This document shows positions 23,625-35,368 of a stretch of DNA of 64,000 nucleotides, one piece after another. The translations under genes and the position numbers were made by a program. The notes under the pieces were generated by a model. The model had not been told where the DNA came from. It did no database searches and saw only the letters and a program-made list of their open reading frames with translations. The stretch is from Amphiduros pacificus (Eukaryota > Annelida > Polychaeta > Phyllodocida > Hesionidae), in NCBI GenBank assembly GCA_949316495.1, contig OX439012.1, positions 2,325,059 to 2,389,058 on the forward strand, in the 5' to 3' direction. Position 1 is the first letter of the stretch. The number at the start of each line of letters is the position of its first letter.

Positions 23625-26475
23625 CCAGTGAGTCATGTTTGGACAGCTTTAGAGCGAGTCATGTTTGGACAGCTTTAGAGTGAGTCATGTTTGGACAGCT
23701 TTAGAGTGAGTCATGTTTGGACAGCTTTAGAGTGAGTCATGTTTGGACAGCTTTAGAGTGAGTCATGTTTGGACAGCTTTAGAGTGAGTCATGTTTGGAC
23801 AGCTTTAGAGTGAGTCATGTTTGGACAGCTTTAGAGTGAGTTATGTTTGGACAGCTTTAGAGTGAGTCATGTTTGGACAGCTTTAGAGTGAGTCATGTTT
23901 GGACAGCTTTAGAGTGAGTCATGTTTGGACAGCTTTAGAGTGAGTCATGTTTGGACAGCTTTAGAGTGAGTCATGTTTGGACAGCTTTAGAGTGAGTCAT
24001 GTTTGGACAGCTTGACAGTGAGTCATGTTTGGACAGCTTTAGAGTGAGTCATGTTTGGACAGCTTGACAGTGAGCCATGTTTGGACAGCTTTAGAGTGAG
24101 TCATGTTTGGACAGCTTTAGAGTGAGTCATGTTTGGACAGCTTGACAGTGAGTCATATTTGGACAGCTTTAGAGTGAGTCATATTTGGACAGCTTGACAG
24201 TGAGTCATGTTTGGACAGCTTTAGAGTGAGTCATGTTTGGACGGCTTAGGGTGAGTCATGTTTGGACAGCTTTAGAGTGAGTCATGTTTGGACAGCTTTA
24301 GAGTGAGTCATGTTTGGACAGCTTGACAGTGAGTCATGTTTGGACAGCTTTAGAGTGAGTCATGTTTGGACAGCTTTAGAGTGAGTTATGTTTGGACAGC
24401 TTTAGAGTGAGTTATGTTTGGACAGCTTTAGAGTGAGTCATGTTTGGACAGCTTTAGAGTGAGTCATGTTTGGACAGCTTTAGAGTGAGTCATGTTTGGA
24501 CAGCTTTAGAGTGAGTCATGTTTGGACAGCTTGACAGTGAGTCATGTTTGGACAGCTTTAGAGTGAGTCATGTTTGGACAGCTTTAGAGTGAGTCATGTT
24601 TGGACAGCTTTAGAGTGAGTCATGTTTGGACAGCTTGACAGTGAGTCATGTTTGGACAGCTTTAGAGTGAGTCATGTTTGGACAGCTTTAGAGTGAGTCA
24701 TGTTTGGACAGCTTTAGAGTGAGTCATGTTTGGACAGCTTTAGAGTGAGTCATGTTTGGACAGCTTTAGAGTGAGTCATGTTTGGACAGCTTTAGAGTGA
24801 GTCATGTTTGGACAGCTTTAGAGTGAGTCATGTTTGGACAGCTTTAGAGTGAGTCATGTTTGGACAGCTTTAGAGTGAGTCATGTTTGGACAGCTTTAGA
24901 GTGAGTCATGTTTGGACAGCTTTAGAGTGAGTCATGTTTGGACAGCTTTAGAGTGAGTCATGTTTGGACAGCTTTAGAGTGAGTCATGTTTGGACGGCTT
25001 AGGGTGAGTCATGTTTGGACAGCTTTAGAGTGAGACATGTTTGGACAGCTTTAGATAGAGTCATGTTTGGACAGCTTTAGAGTGAGTCATGTTCGGACGG
25101 CTTAGAGTGAGTCATGTTTGGACAGCTTTAGAGTGAGTCATATTTGGACAGCTTGAGAGTGAGTCATGTTTGGACAGCTTTAGAGTGAGTCATGTTTGGA
25201 CATCTTGACAGTGAGCCATGTTTGGACAGCTTTAGAGTGAGTCATGTTTGGACAGCTTTAGAGTGAGTCATGTTTGGACAGCTTTAGAGTGAGTTATGTT
25301 TGGACAGCTTAAGAGTGAGTCATGTTTGGACAGCTTGACAGTGAGTCATGTTTGGACAGCTTTAGAGTGAGTCATATTTGGACAGCTTGACAGTGAGTCA
25401 TGTTTGGACAGCTTTAGAGTGAGTCATGTTTGGACGGCTTAGGGTGAGTCATGTTTGGACAGCACTAGAGTGAGTCATATTTGGACAGCTTTAGAGTGAG
25501 TCATGTTTGGACAGCTTTAGAGTGAGTCATGTTTGGACAGCTTTAGAGTGAGTCATGTTTGGACAGCTTTAGAGTGAGTCATGTTTGGACAGCTTTAGAG
25601 TAAGTCATGTTTGGACAGCTTGACAGTGAGTCATGTTTGGACAGCTTTAGAGTGACTCATGTTTGGACAGCTTTAGAGTGAGTCATGTTTAGACAGCTTT
25701 ACAGTGAGTCATGTTTGGACAGCTTGACAGTGAGTCATGTTTGGACAGTTTTAGAGTGAGCCATGTTTGGACAGCTTGACAGTGAGTCATGTTTGGACAG
25801 CTTTAGAGTGAGTCATATTTGAACAGCTTGACAGTGAGTCATGTTTGGACAGCTTTAGAGTGAGTCATATTTGAACAGCTTGACAGTGAGTCATGTTTGG
25901 ACAGCTTTAGAGTGAGTCATGTTTGGACAGCTTTAGAGTGAGTCATGTTTGGACAGCTTTAGAGTGAGTCATGTTTGGACAGCTTTAGAGTGAGTCATGT
26001 TTGGACAGCTTTAGAGTGAGTCATGTTTGGACAGCTTTAGAGTGAGTCATGTTTGGACAGCTTTAGAGTGAGTCATGTTTGGACAGCTTTAGAGTGAGTC
26101 ATGTTTGGACAGCTTTAGAGTGAGTTATGTTTGGACAGCTTTAGAGTGAGTCATGTTTGGACAGCTTTAGAGTGAGTCATGTTTGGACAGCTTTAGAGTG
26201 AGTCATGTTTGGACAGCTTTAGAGTGAGTCATGTTTGGACAGCTTTAGAGTGAGTCATGTTTGGACAGCTTTAGAGTGAGTCATGTTTGGACAGCTTGAC
26301 AGTGAGTCATGTTTGGACAGCTTTAGAGTGAGTCATGTTTGGACAGCTTGACAGTGAGTCATGTTTGGACAGCTTGACAGTGAGCCATGTTTGGACAGCT
26401 TTAGAGTGAGCCATGTTTGGACGGCTTAGGGTGAGTCATGTTTGGACAGCTTGACAATGACTCACATTTGGACAG
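23625..26475. repeat. 26-bp minisatellite carrying AP-1 heptamers, about 110 copies
   Basis: TGAGTCATGTTTGGACAGCT plus TTAGAG repeats every 26 bp for 2.85 kb. A second monomer class ends TTGACAG, also 26 bp, and is interspersed. Nearly all units contain TGAGTCA, the palindromic AP-1 (TRE) consensus; a minority read TGAGTTA, TGAGCCA or TGAGACA. The sequence GTGAGT also occurs in each standard unit, but on the strand opposite the putative gene. The array lies about 0.8 kb downstream, in transcript terms, of the first coding exon at 27318-27524. Confidence 0.97.
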
Positions 26476-27317
26476 CTTGAAAGCTTTAATAGTAATTGAA
26501 ATTGCAATTCATATTCACTTTTAAATAGATATCTTGTAATCCAATAGATCAAAAACAGTGAATTTAAAAACATGTATCAACTTTCTGATGTCACTGTCAA
26601 TATAAACCAATGCCTAGTTTTGAGACTGTTCTCACAGAGCAGAGCGATCTCCTCAATAAGGAACACTCACCTCACCATCTTCAACTCTGACACATTGTTC
26701 TCTTTGATTTTGTTAAAAATATAAAATATATATAAAAGCTACAAAATGCTAGCAGCTATCAAATTGTAATTGCAGCATGAATATTCTTTCATCATAATCT
26801 AATTTCTTTTAGCACCAAATAAACTCCTTTATTTTCTGGCAGCATATCAACTGCAGATCCCGTACTTTTCCCTGCATTTTATTCTGTGACTCCAGCTCAT
26901 GTGACTTTGACCTGATATCAATCACCTCGTATAATACTCTCTCAGTCTATCCTCTAGCTCTGTACATACATAAAACACTGAGCACTTCCCTCCTGATTAT
27001 AAATATCAATTTCAATTTTACTGCCGGCTATTTTCTGGTCTATCCGTGACTCATCGCACATGACCAAGTCTTCAGTATAACATGCAGTCGTGGTTCCATG
27101 ACCAGATATTGTACTCACCCAGACTGTGAGGCATGTTACAGGAAAAAAAGGTAGAAATGATGAAAGAACATTTTTTATGACAAAAATATTTCCTATCCCG
27201 ATGAAAATCTCACTTGACCCCCAGCAGTTCAACTGTAAGCTGAATATTTAATGTTTATAATGTGATAATGATGAGAGTGATGAAAGGTAACATTTCATAC
27301 GAGGGTGTTTCACCCAC
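26476..27317. other. Unique DNA just inside the putative first intron
   Basis: Two donor-like GTGAGT sites occur on the minus strand. One, near 26660, follows a short open segment reading EQCVRVEDGE but has no clear acceptor. The other, near 27115, sits only 5 bases after a very good acceptor. Neither supports an exon with confidence. Confidence 0.4.
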
Positions 27318-27524
27318 CTTTGCGGTGACGAAGTTTTCCCTGTCGTCCACCCAGTTATTTTGCCATGTTTCAGACTCCGTACCTGCATCGCTGCACTGAG
27401 GGGGCGCTGAGCCAAGCTTGGAGCCTGATCCCTTCAACCCCGACGTGACCGTATTCCATAAATCGGTGATCCTGGCGTACCAGCCCATTGTACCAGCCCC
27501 CCCACCGCAGGCTTTGTTAGCCAT
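27318..27524 (-). CDS. First coding exon, Gly/Ser-rich N-terminus, possible PTB protein
   Basis: On the minus strand GAAGCCATGG is an excellent translation start. It is followed by 69 open codons ending GCAAAG before the donor GTGGGTGA, phase 0. The only in-frame codons upstream before a stop lack a good acceptor, which favours this ATG as the true start. The product opens MANKACGGGAGTMGWYARI, passes a Gly/Ser-rich part and a low-complexity acidic linker, and ends NNWVDDRENFVTAK. The NWxDxRE pattern resembles the lead-in to PTB domains in LDLRAP1-type adaptors, and FVTAK would be the first strand, completed by YIGSF from the exon at 3895-3975. If so, the intron is about 23 kb. The family assignment is inference. 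Confidence 0.55.
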
Positions 27525-29362
27525 GGCTTCAGTCACTCTATACACTTATCAGTATTGACACATCCTTAAACACAGCTACCATTAATCCATAATTAATCTG
27601 TTAACATTTCACGAATACATTATTCTCACAATATAGTGGTAATCCAGAATATGACATGTAGATATACAGAGCTATCTTCATCATTATCTCTGCACGATGG
27701 ATATTAGGACCAGGTGATCCAGTACATAATTCAATCTACAATTCCATCTAACTCCAGCTCTGTCAGAGATAAGATGGGTCTGTCTCCTCTATACTCCACC
27801 TAACTCCACCTTTGTCAGAGATAAGATGGGTCTGTCTCCTCTATATTCCACCTAACTCCACCTTTGTCAGAGATAAGATGGGTCTGTCTCCTCTATACTT
27901 CATTGTGTTGTTGTTAAAACAATACAATTATAGCAATAATCTGTTTCCATGGTAATACTATTGACAATCCAACTCACGATCATCTAAAATATAGGATAAT
28001 ATTATAATCCCATTTAGTGTGAAGCAGATAATCCCGGATAGAGGTGATTAGAAGCAACAGAGATCCCAGCATGAGGCACCCAGCAGAACATCACCACATG
28101 GCAATTGACGAGGCACGTATATTACAAGGCCTGCAATAAACATAAAAGCCATCCAAGTTGTTGGTGTGTGTGTGGATCAATTTTTGCAATGATCAGCCTG
28201 GGGAGGAGGAGTGAGTCCGCTCTCTGGCTGCTAGCTGGGGTAACCTACGCTCTGCCGGCCTTCAAGCCACGCTTGTCATGTGTGTACACTGCACATTTGT
28301 GATATAAGTTCCAAAAATAAACCTTTTGGGAGGTGTAGCAGTTATGTGCTGATTGAGATCGGAATGTACTTTCATCCCGGCTAGGATTCGGCAGTTTGCA
28401 ACCACTTCTGAAACTCTTTGCAAATATTCAGCACGGCTTACTGGCGGTGATGTGAGGGGCTTTCCCTTGGCAAGTGTTCACAGCCTCGCGGCTGGTTCTT
28501 CCGCTCATGCCTTCCACGGAGGTGGAGATCACCACACCACGATAACTTCACCCCTGACCATTAGTACGAGCACATGGCACCCTTGTTATGATGGCTCCTC
28601 ACTCCTCAAGAGAAACTCACAAATGGCAGAGTCTATCATAAGATGACGGGGAGTCAGCCCTGAACATGACTGGTTTATATCTACTTCAGGGGGTGGCAGG
28701 TTGGGGTTGCATTATCAAATCAACTGCACTCTGATCAATCATAATAGTATTTGGTCATCAATTCCCACTCTCAAGTACACCGTGGCCATTCTGGCTCGAA
28801 CCTTCTGGACACGTATTTTGTGAAAAACGAGACTGACCTTTCAGAAAGAAAATCAAATTTGCCTGCCCCTTCTGGGGGAGAGGGATGGGCGGACCAGAAG
28901 GGTGGGTGAAATTGAGCTTAGTACACAAGGTTGGTGGCCCCCCTGAGAGGCCCAGAAGGGAGCTGCCAATACAGATGAGAGGCAACACCACTCAATCATT
29001 GAACTCACTACTGCCACCTGGTGTCAACTACCAACTTACATGCCAGGTTTACTTAACAAATCTTCCAGTTTCATTATCTCTCTTGTATTCTGAACAGTAA
29101 CTTTTCATTTCCTGTTTGTCTTTTTTAAAACATTAAAAAATTCACCCAAATTTAGCTGATTAGCAGGTACTTTGTGTCTGCTATCACCATTCCCACTGTC
29201 AGCAGAGTCAACTGCTAGTGTATGACACTGATATGGTCCTGCCAGTTTCTTGGTGAGATATATTGAAATTTAAAAAATCTATTGGCAACATTTTGGAACA
29301 ATATGTCAAAATCTTCAGTATGAAATGTACAGCAGTTGACCTTCCTCAATCAGCTGCAATTT
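27525..29362. other. Upstream region of the first coding exon; locally GC-rich
   Basis: A 52-bp unit containing GTCAGAGATAAGATGGG is tandem three times at about 27735-27900. From about 28180 to 28560 the DNA is more GC- and CpG-rich than its surroundings, which might mark a promoter of the minus-strand gene, though no TATA or initiator can be fixed. A one-mismatch CTCF-type word, TGCCACCTGGTGT, lies near 29015. Confidence 0.35.
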
Positions 29363-29670
29363 GTCACATGGTCTTGCTTAGGGAGTGGCTATTTTTAGAG
29401 CTCTTGATTTTTAAGTAGGACAATTTGAGGTGTATGACCTTGAAAATAAAGGTCAAGGTCATGTCTGACAATATGTAAGCTTTCATGAGGTGAATATGTA
29501 GAAGATATGTCAAAGTTTTTGAAAATGTTTTAAAGCCTATGACCTTGAAAAATTCTGAAGCTCGATTACCTATCACTATTTTTAAGCCTTCATGGGATGC
29601 ATGTATGGTTAGAGCTGTATCTGAAATAGAGAATGTGGAAGTTTTTGTTCATAGACGCACACACAGAAGC
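29363..29670. repeat. Dispersed repeat with inverted nuclear-receptor half-sites
   Basis: TGACCTTGA and TCAAGGTCA lie in opposite orientation around 29437-29461. They are followed by ATGTCAAAGTTTTTGAAAA, a TGACCTTGAAAAA word, and a tail with CATAGACGCACACAC. A diverged copy in the same orientation is at about 57515-57670. Such elements, ending in GACGGAC- or GACAGAC-like tails, are in my recollection common in mollusc genomes. Confidence 0.55.
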
Positions 29671-32199
29671 ATGAACATATATATACACACACACACACAC
29701 ACACATATGGATGGAATTTGATATTATAGGTCCCATACTGCTCAGGTGGCAAGAGCTAACAAAGTCTGGATACACAGACAGCAGGCAGTTACCGCTGACC
29801 TCAGCTTGGTCTCCTGCATGCCACAGAAAAAATCCGGATTTCTGAAAACATCTGTGGTAACAATTTCTATCCTAAACCAGAGATCTTATATAAATATTAA
29901 ATACTACTGCCACTTATACATGCTGTGCCTTCAATATTTTTGTTTCTCATAGATAATAAATTGCAAAAAAGAATCTTGAAATAAAAATAAATCTACCGTA
30001 TTTACTCGAATATAAGACTTGGTGACTTGTCAGACTGTTTATTTACTTGACATATTAAAGTTATCAGGCCAGAATATATAGCCTTGACATTTGTTGTCAG
30101 TGATAATAGCATGAGAGTAGTATATGATTTGGGTGTTGCCTCTTGGCAGATGTTGCCTACTTCTACCCGTCATTAGTCTCTATGTGCAAACCAGCAGAAG
30201 TAACCGTCTCACTGAAATTGAACTTCTCTTTTCTCCTGCTGATACTATACATTTCTTGCATGAGAATCTCTATTTATTTTGAAAAAGCCTGAATTATTCC
30301 CATGAATATGATATCAAGATCAAACATGGGTTAACATGTTGCTTGCCATAGGACTGGTTTAATCAGTCAAATAATGAAAAATAGCAGAGAAAGACCCTAA
30401 TAATTGCTTGCCCTGGCAAATGTTGCCTTCCTTTGGCAAGATCAAGATCAAGTTTCCGATGCTTGTTAAACACATTGCTGTACAAACAGGTTTAACCTGT
30501 GCATTGTTATGACCAACCTGGCTCAACACATTACTGTACTTACATATGGAGTATTAAGTAACTGCAGCAAACTTCATGTGGGAGAACTATTTGAAAATGT
30601 TTTCTTTTTTCAATCAAGAGTGTCAATGGTTTCCTCAGAGAATGAAATCACTCTTGGCACATACTATTTAGGAGATATTTACTGTAAGATAAATAATGAT
30701 AAATAATATTTACTCAACTGAAAGAGTTCTCATTTTGTCAGGGAACCTTTCTTTTCTTCAAATGTTTAGTGTAACTTGATGCTAACTTCCTTCACATTGC
30801 CTGCTCTGCGAAGACAAGTAAATTATCTTTTTCCTGAAACACTTTGGGCTCATGAATGCACACAAAATATCCAGTATTTGTGCCCCAGGGCCCACTACTT
30901 GGGCTCAGAAGGGCTCTCAATCTGTGTGACTTGCAGGAATTCATGTTGGCAGAGAAACCCAACATGATCAGCTGCATCTTCATTTATAAGGCAAATCATT
31001 TCAAAGCAAGCATGAGGAATTCCTTCTCTTTGATCTGTCTGATAATTTTCCATTTATTTCAGTCTCTGCAGCAGAAATCACACACCATTTGCATGAGAGT
31101 TTCCTTAAAGTTTTATTAATATGTGGCATATTTACGGTCCTACTTGACCAGGGTTGCTGGGGCATACAGAACACAAGCAGGACCTGATCAAGACTGCACA
31201 TCACAGACAAGGTCAAATAGCTGCTCACACTGACAAAGACTACTCCAAGTTCTGCTTCAAAAGATCAGATGCCAGTAAAAGTCAGCTGTCAAGAGACGGG
31301 AGTCTGAGATATCACTTTGTTTATGATCTTGTTCACTTTTTGGCAGCTCAAATCAGACCCCTGATGCATATTTCTCTCTTTTGAAAAAGATTCTTGAAGC
31401 TGGGATAATAGTGTTGGGATGACTTTCATCTTGCTGTAACCCGCGCTGTTAGTCTCTGTGTGCGACGCAAATCATCCCCCAGAAACTTCTCCAAACTTGT
31501 AGGAGGACATTATGAGATGTGTCCATGCAGCCATTTATAATCATCCTTCCTTCACACGCTTGCTTCTCTCACCATTGTGCTTTTAATTGACCACACACAT
31601 TATAATTGCGGTTTACTGGTCCCTTTTGCTGTGATAAAGAGAGCTACATTAGGCTGACACATCAACACTGGGACTGTGCGATACCACTTCATCTCCCTCT
31701 GAGAAACACTACATTATGTCATTTTACCAACATAAAGCAATTCATCACCATACTCCGAATGTAAACTATAAATTCTGATGATTATCTGAATAAATTGGAT
31801 TGTAAGTCTCAAACTTCTGGCTGAATAAATGTGAGTGACAAATTTTATGGACAGCGGTGGTTTAGTTGGGGATATTCTCATGAATAGCTGTCTTTCTCCC
31901 TCCCCGCTGCATGCTGAGTGATAATACCAGAAGATCAGTGCTGAGTGATAATAGCAGAAGATCAGCAATGAGTGATGCCAATCACCTGACCTAGGTGAAC
32001 ACTAACCAGACGTCTTTGCAGATCTTTTCATGCCAGGAGGCCGGGCAGCCACCAAACTGATGTGTTGATAGGGTCAGGGGTCGGACCTATTCCACATCTC
32101 AGCTGGCCTGCTGGCCTGGTCGGTAGGTAGCAACTCACCAAGCCTCACACAGCAGCAACATTCTGAAACAGATTCACTCAGATGGAGCTCCCAATCACC
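29671..32199. other. Unique DNA with a CA microsatellite and TE-like scraps
   Basis: An (AT)n(AC)n microsatellite spans about 29677-29708. CCGTATTTACTCGAATATAA near 29997 resembles a terminal motif seen in nonautonomous DNA transposons of many invertebrates, but no partner end is found. A plus-strand stretch near 30880 translates VPQGPLLG, echoing a non-LTR reverse transcriptase motif, without other support. A 32-bp phrase with GTGATAATA and AGAAGATCAG is doubled near 31915-31965. No exon is called. Confidence 0.35.
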
Positions 32200-32664
32200 A
32201 TCCCTGTATAGTCCCTGTATCACCCGTCCCTATCTGTATCCTCCCTGTATCACTCGTCCCGTCCCTATCTGTATCTCCCTGTATCACTCGTCCCGTCCCT
32301 ATCTGTATCTCCCTGTATCACTCGTCCCGTCCCTATCTGTACCTCCCTGTATCCTCCCTGTATCACTCATCCCGTCCCTATCTGTATCTCCCTATATCAC
32401 TCGTCCCATCCCTATCTGTATCTCCCTGTATCACTCGTCCCGTCCCTATCTGTACCTCCCTGTATCCTCCCTGTATCACTCGTCCCGTCCCCATCTGTAT
32501 CTCCCTGTTTCACTCGTCCCGTCCCTATCTGTATCTCCCTGTATCACTCGTCCTGTCCCTATCTGTATCTCCCTGTATCCTCCCTGTATCACTCGTCCCG
32601 TCCCTATCTGTATCTCCCTGTATCACTTGTCACGTCCCTATCTGTATCTCCCTGTATCACTCGT
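32200..32664. repeat. 34-bp minisatellite with longer variants
   Basis: TCCCGTCCCTATCTGTATCT followed by CCCTGTATCACTCG repeats with a 34-bp period, and some copies have an extra CCTGTATCCT segment. It grades into the adjacent pyrimidine-rich tract. Confidence 0.92.
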
Positions 32665-32905
32665 CCCGTCCCTTCCCTGCTCCTCCCCTGTCTCCATCTG
32701 TATTCTCCCCATTCTCTCCCTGTTCCTCCTCTGTTCTTTCCCTGTTCTCTCCCTGTTCCTCTCCTGTTCTCTCCCTGTTCCTTCCCTGTCTCTTCCCTGT
32801 TCTCTCTCCCTGTTTCTTTCCTGTTCCTTCACTGTCTCTTCCTTGTTCTCTCCCTGTTCCTTCCCTGTTCTCTCCCTGTTCCTTCCCTGTTCCTCCCGTT
32901 CTCTC
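32665..32905. repeat. Pyrimidine-rich tract; minus strand has many GGGA runs
   Basis: CCCTGTTCTCTCCCTGTTCC-like phrases make a plus strand of almost only C and T with regular single G. The minus strand is a series of GGGA blocks separated by 4-8 bases, compatible with G-quadruplex or triplex structure. Its translations (RERTGKEQ-like) are low complexity and unlikely to be protein. Confidence 0.85.
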
Positions 32906-33370
32906 CACCTCCCGACATCTTCCTTATCCCAGCTTTCTTCTTATTTGTTGCATACTTTTGCAATATGGTCCCAAAAATAACTTGCAAGTATTGATCATTG
33001 GGAAGTGAGTGATGTTGATTGCCCACGATGTTTGCTTATGAGATAATGTCTCAGTTGGATGAGATGATCTTATTTGCATACGATTTCAATAATTTCTCTG
33101 GTTCGCAAATAACTTCAAATTTGTTGGAAACGGCCATAAAACATAGTTAATCTCTTTTATTTGAATAATGACTAAATCTTCAAACCATAACATCCTTTTC
33201 ATAACAATCTAAATATCTAAATTCATCTAAATCTAAATTCATCTTCAGTTCCTCTTCTGTGATTATATCGGAGAGAGTTTAATATTTTAAAGTTTGACAT
33301 GAATGTCAGAATTTCCGTCTTTCCTTGTGCTTTTGTCAGGTGTGAGTATTTCCAGACTTGTCCTGAAAGG
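32906..33370. other. Unique DNA, nothing recognised
   Basis: No exon or repeat is seen between the pyrimidine tract and the 29-bp array. Confidence 0.4.
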
Positions 33371-33977
33371 GATGGTCTCAAAGTCTTCCCACATTGAGGG
33401 ACGGTCTCAAAGTCTTCCCACATTGAGGGATGGTCTCAAAGTCTTCCCACATTGAGGGATGGTCTCAAAGTCTTCCCACATTGAGGGACGGTCTCAAAGT
33501 CTTCCCACATTGAGGGATGGTCTCAAAGTCTTCCCACATTGAGGGAAGGTCTCAAAGTCTTCCCACATTGAGGGATGGTCTCAAAGTCTTCCCACATTGA
33601 GGGATAGTCTCAAAGTCTTCCCACATTGAGGGATGGTCTCAAAGTCTTCCCACATTGAGGGATGGTCTCAAAGTCTTCCCACATTGAGGGATGGTCTCAA
33701 AGTCTTCCCACATTGAGGGATGGTCTCAAAGTCTTCCCACATTGAGGGAAGGTCTCAAAGTCTTCCCACATTGAGGGATGGTCTCAAAGTCTTCCCACAT
33801 TGAGGGATGGTCTCAAAGTCTTCCCACATTGAGGGATGGTCTCAAAGTCTTCCCACATTGAGGGATGGGCTCAAAGTCTTCCCACATTGAGGGATGGTCT
33901 CAAAGTCTTCCCACATTGAGCGATGGGCTCAAAGTCTTCCCACATTGAGGGACGGTCTCAAAGTCTTCCCACATTGA
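33371..33977. repeat. 29-bp minisatellite, about 21 copies
   Basis: GGTCTCAAAGTCTTCCCACA plus TTGAGGGAT repeats every 29 bp with few changes (GGACGG, GGAAGG, GGGCTC variants). Confidence 0.96.
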
Positions 33978-35182
33978 TTCTCTCAGACATACTCAGTAAT
34001 CTCATCTTATCTCCAGCTGCGAAAAAGGCTGAACAAGTGTCAGAGTTAATGAGGTCAGGGGATTAGCACGTGTCCATGTAATGAGGTCAGACTGAAGATT
34101 ATCCCTTCCGTGCCAGCAGATTAAATATATCCGATCTGACAAGTAGCATTCCATGTAAATTGGGAAGAAAATGAACAAATCTTCCCCACGTGTATCTCTG
34201 GCTTCAATTTCCCACTTGCCGATGTTGATTTCCGTCTAAAGCTACGTGCGAGTAATGTTTGTGTCTGCCTGTCAACCACTGCCCTAGCTGAGGGCATCTA
34301 TTATACCGGCGAATTACTCAAGGTTCATTTCAGAACATTTGCTTTAGCTTTATATTTTTTCCAGCTTTTTCCAGCTTCTTCCTCCATAAAAATAACAGTT
34401 CATCAGTATAATGTCCCTCACTGCTGACGCCCTCTGGTGGTGAGTTTGTGAATGGGACATTGGAATGATTATTAAGTAATACTTGGGCTGAATTGATTCC
34501 ATTGTTATAGAATGGCGCTTTCTGTATAAACTGTATATTTCAATGAAATAAAATCATTATTGCTGAAATTGGCCTCTTAATTTGAAATAACTTTAAAGAT
34601 CAAAGAAAATGACAATAAAGTACTTGCTTATAGATTCCACAATTATCATTAGATCTCATTGAATATACACCAGATGTGTTTGTAAGATTTTTCCTCTGCT
34701 TGAATGCATAATTGTAATTTTTCTCCTGATGATGATAATTACATTATCAAATATTAGATCCAAAATCAATCTGCCAACTCAACAATGAAAGCCAACTCAG
34801 ACATTACTCCAAATATTTGTCGTCTCTTGTTGCTTTGAATTTCAAAAGCTAATTTTCTTTTTTTTGTCATGGCCAACATCAACCCAACAAACACCAAAAT
34901 CAAATCATCTGCTAATTTGCTGATAAACTTGTTTACACATTTTCCCTTCAGTGACTGACAAAAGCTCGGCAGGAAATTCTTTATCAAATTTCACGGCATC
35001 ATTCTTTTTAAGTGTGGATTTCAAGTGAAATTTCTACCTTTTAGGATAAAGTTTTAAAAATGTCCTTTGGTTGTTTTATAATGAAAACCACTCAAACTTC
35101 AAAATGCAATTGGACAGCACAAACATTAATTGAAGGAAAAACTTTTCAGGAGGAAATATTTCTCTTCTCATTCTAGTAATGG
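33978..35182. other. Unique DNA with a perfect CTCF-type core
   Basis: CGCCCTCTGGTGG at 34428-34440 matches the reverse complement of the animal CTCF core at every consensus position. The minus-strand frame at 34766-34987 has no splice support. Nothing else is recognised. Confidence 0.45.
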
Positions 35183-35368
35183 GGCGATGGGGTGGTAGTG
35201 GTGGGGTGGTAGTTATGGGGTGGTAGTGGTGGGGTGGTAGTGGTGGGGTGGTAGTGATGGGGTGGTAGTGGTGGGGTGGTAGTGATGGGATGGTAGTGGT
35301 GGCGTAGTAGTGGTGGGGTAGTAGTGGTGGGGTGGGTGGTGGGGTGGTAGTGGTGGGGTAGTAGTGCG
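35183..35368. repeat. G-rich 15-bp minisatellite
   Basis: GGTGGGGTGGTAGTG repeats about 12 times on the plus strand with AGTGATGGGG variants. The dense GGGG/GG runs could form G-quadruplexes on the plus strand. Confidence 0.9.

Noticed and set aside
23625-26475. 26-bp array as a CRISPR array
   Set aside because: There are no unique spacers; the units are head-to-tail identical, and the DNA is eukaryotic.
30850-31120. Plus-strand translation containing VPQGPLLG, similar to a LINE reverse transcriptase motif
   Set aside because: Only this short motif fits; no catalytic YxDD or neighbouring blocks are visible, so chance is the better explanation.
31154-31384. Plus-strand 76-codon frame with fairly coding-like composition
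   Set aside because: No acceptor and donor pair fits it and no family is recognised.
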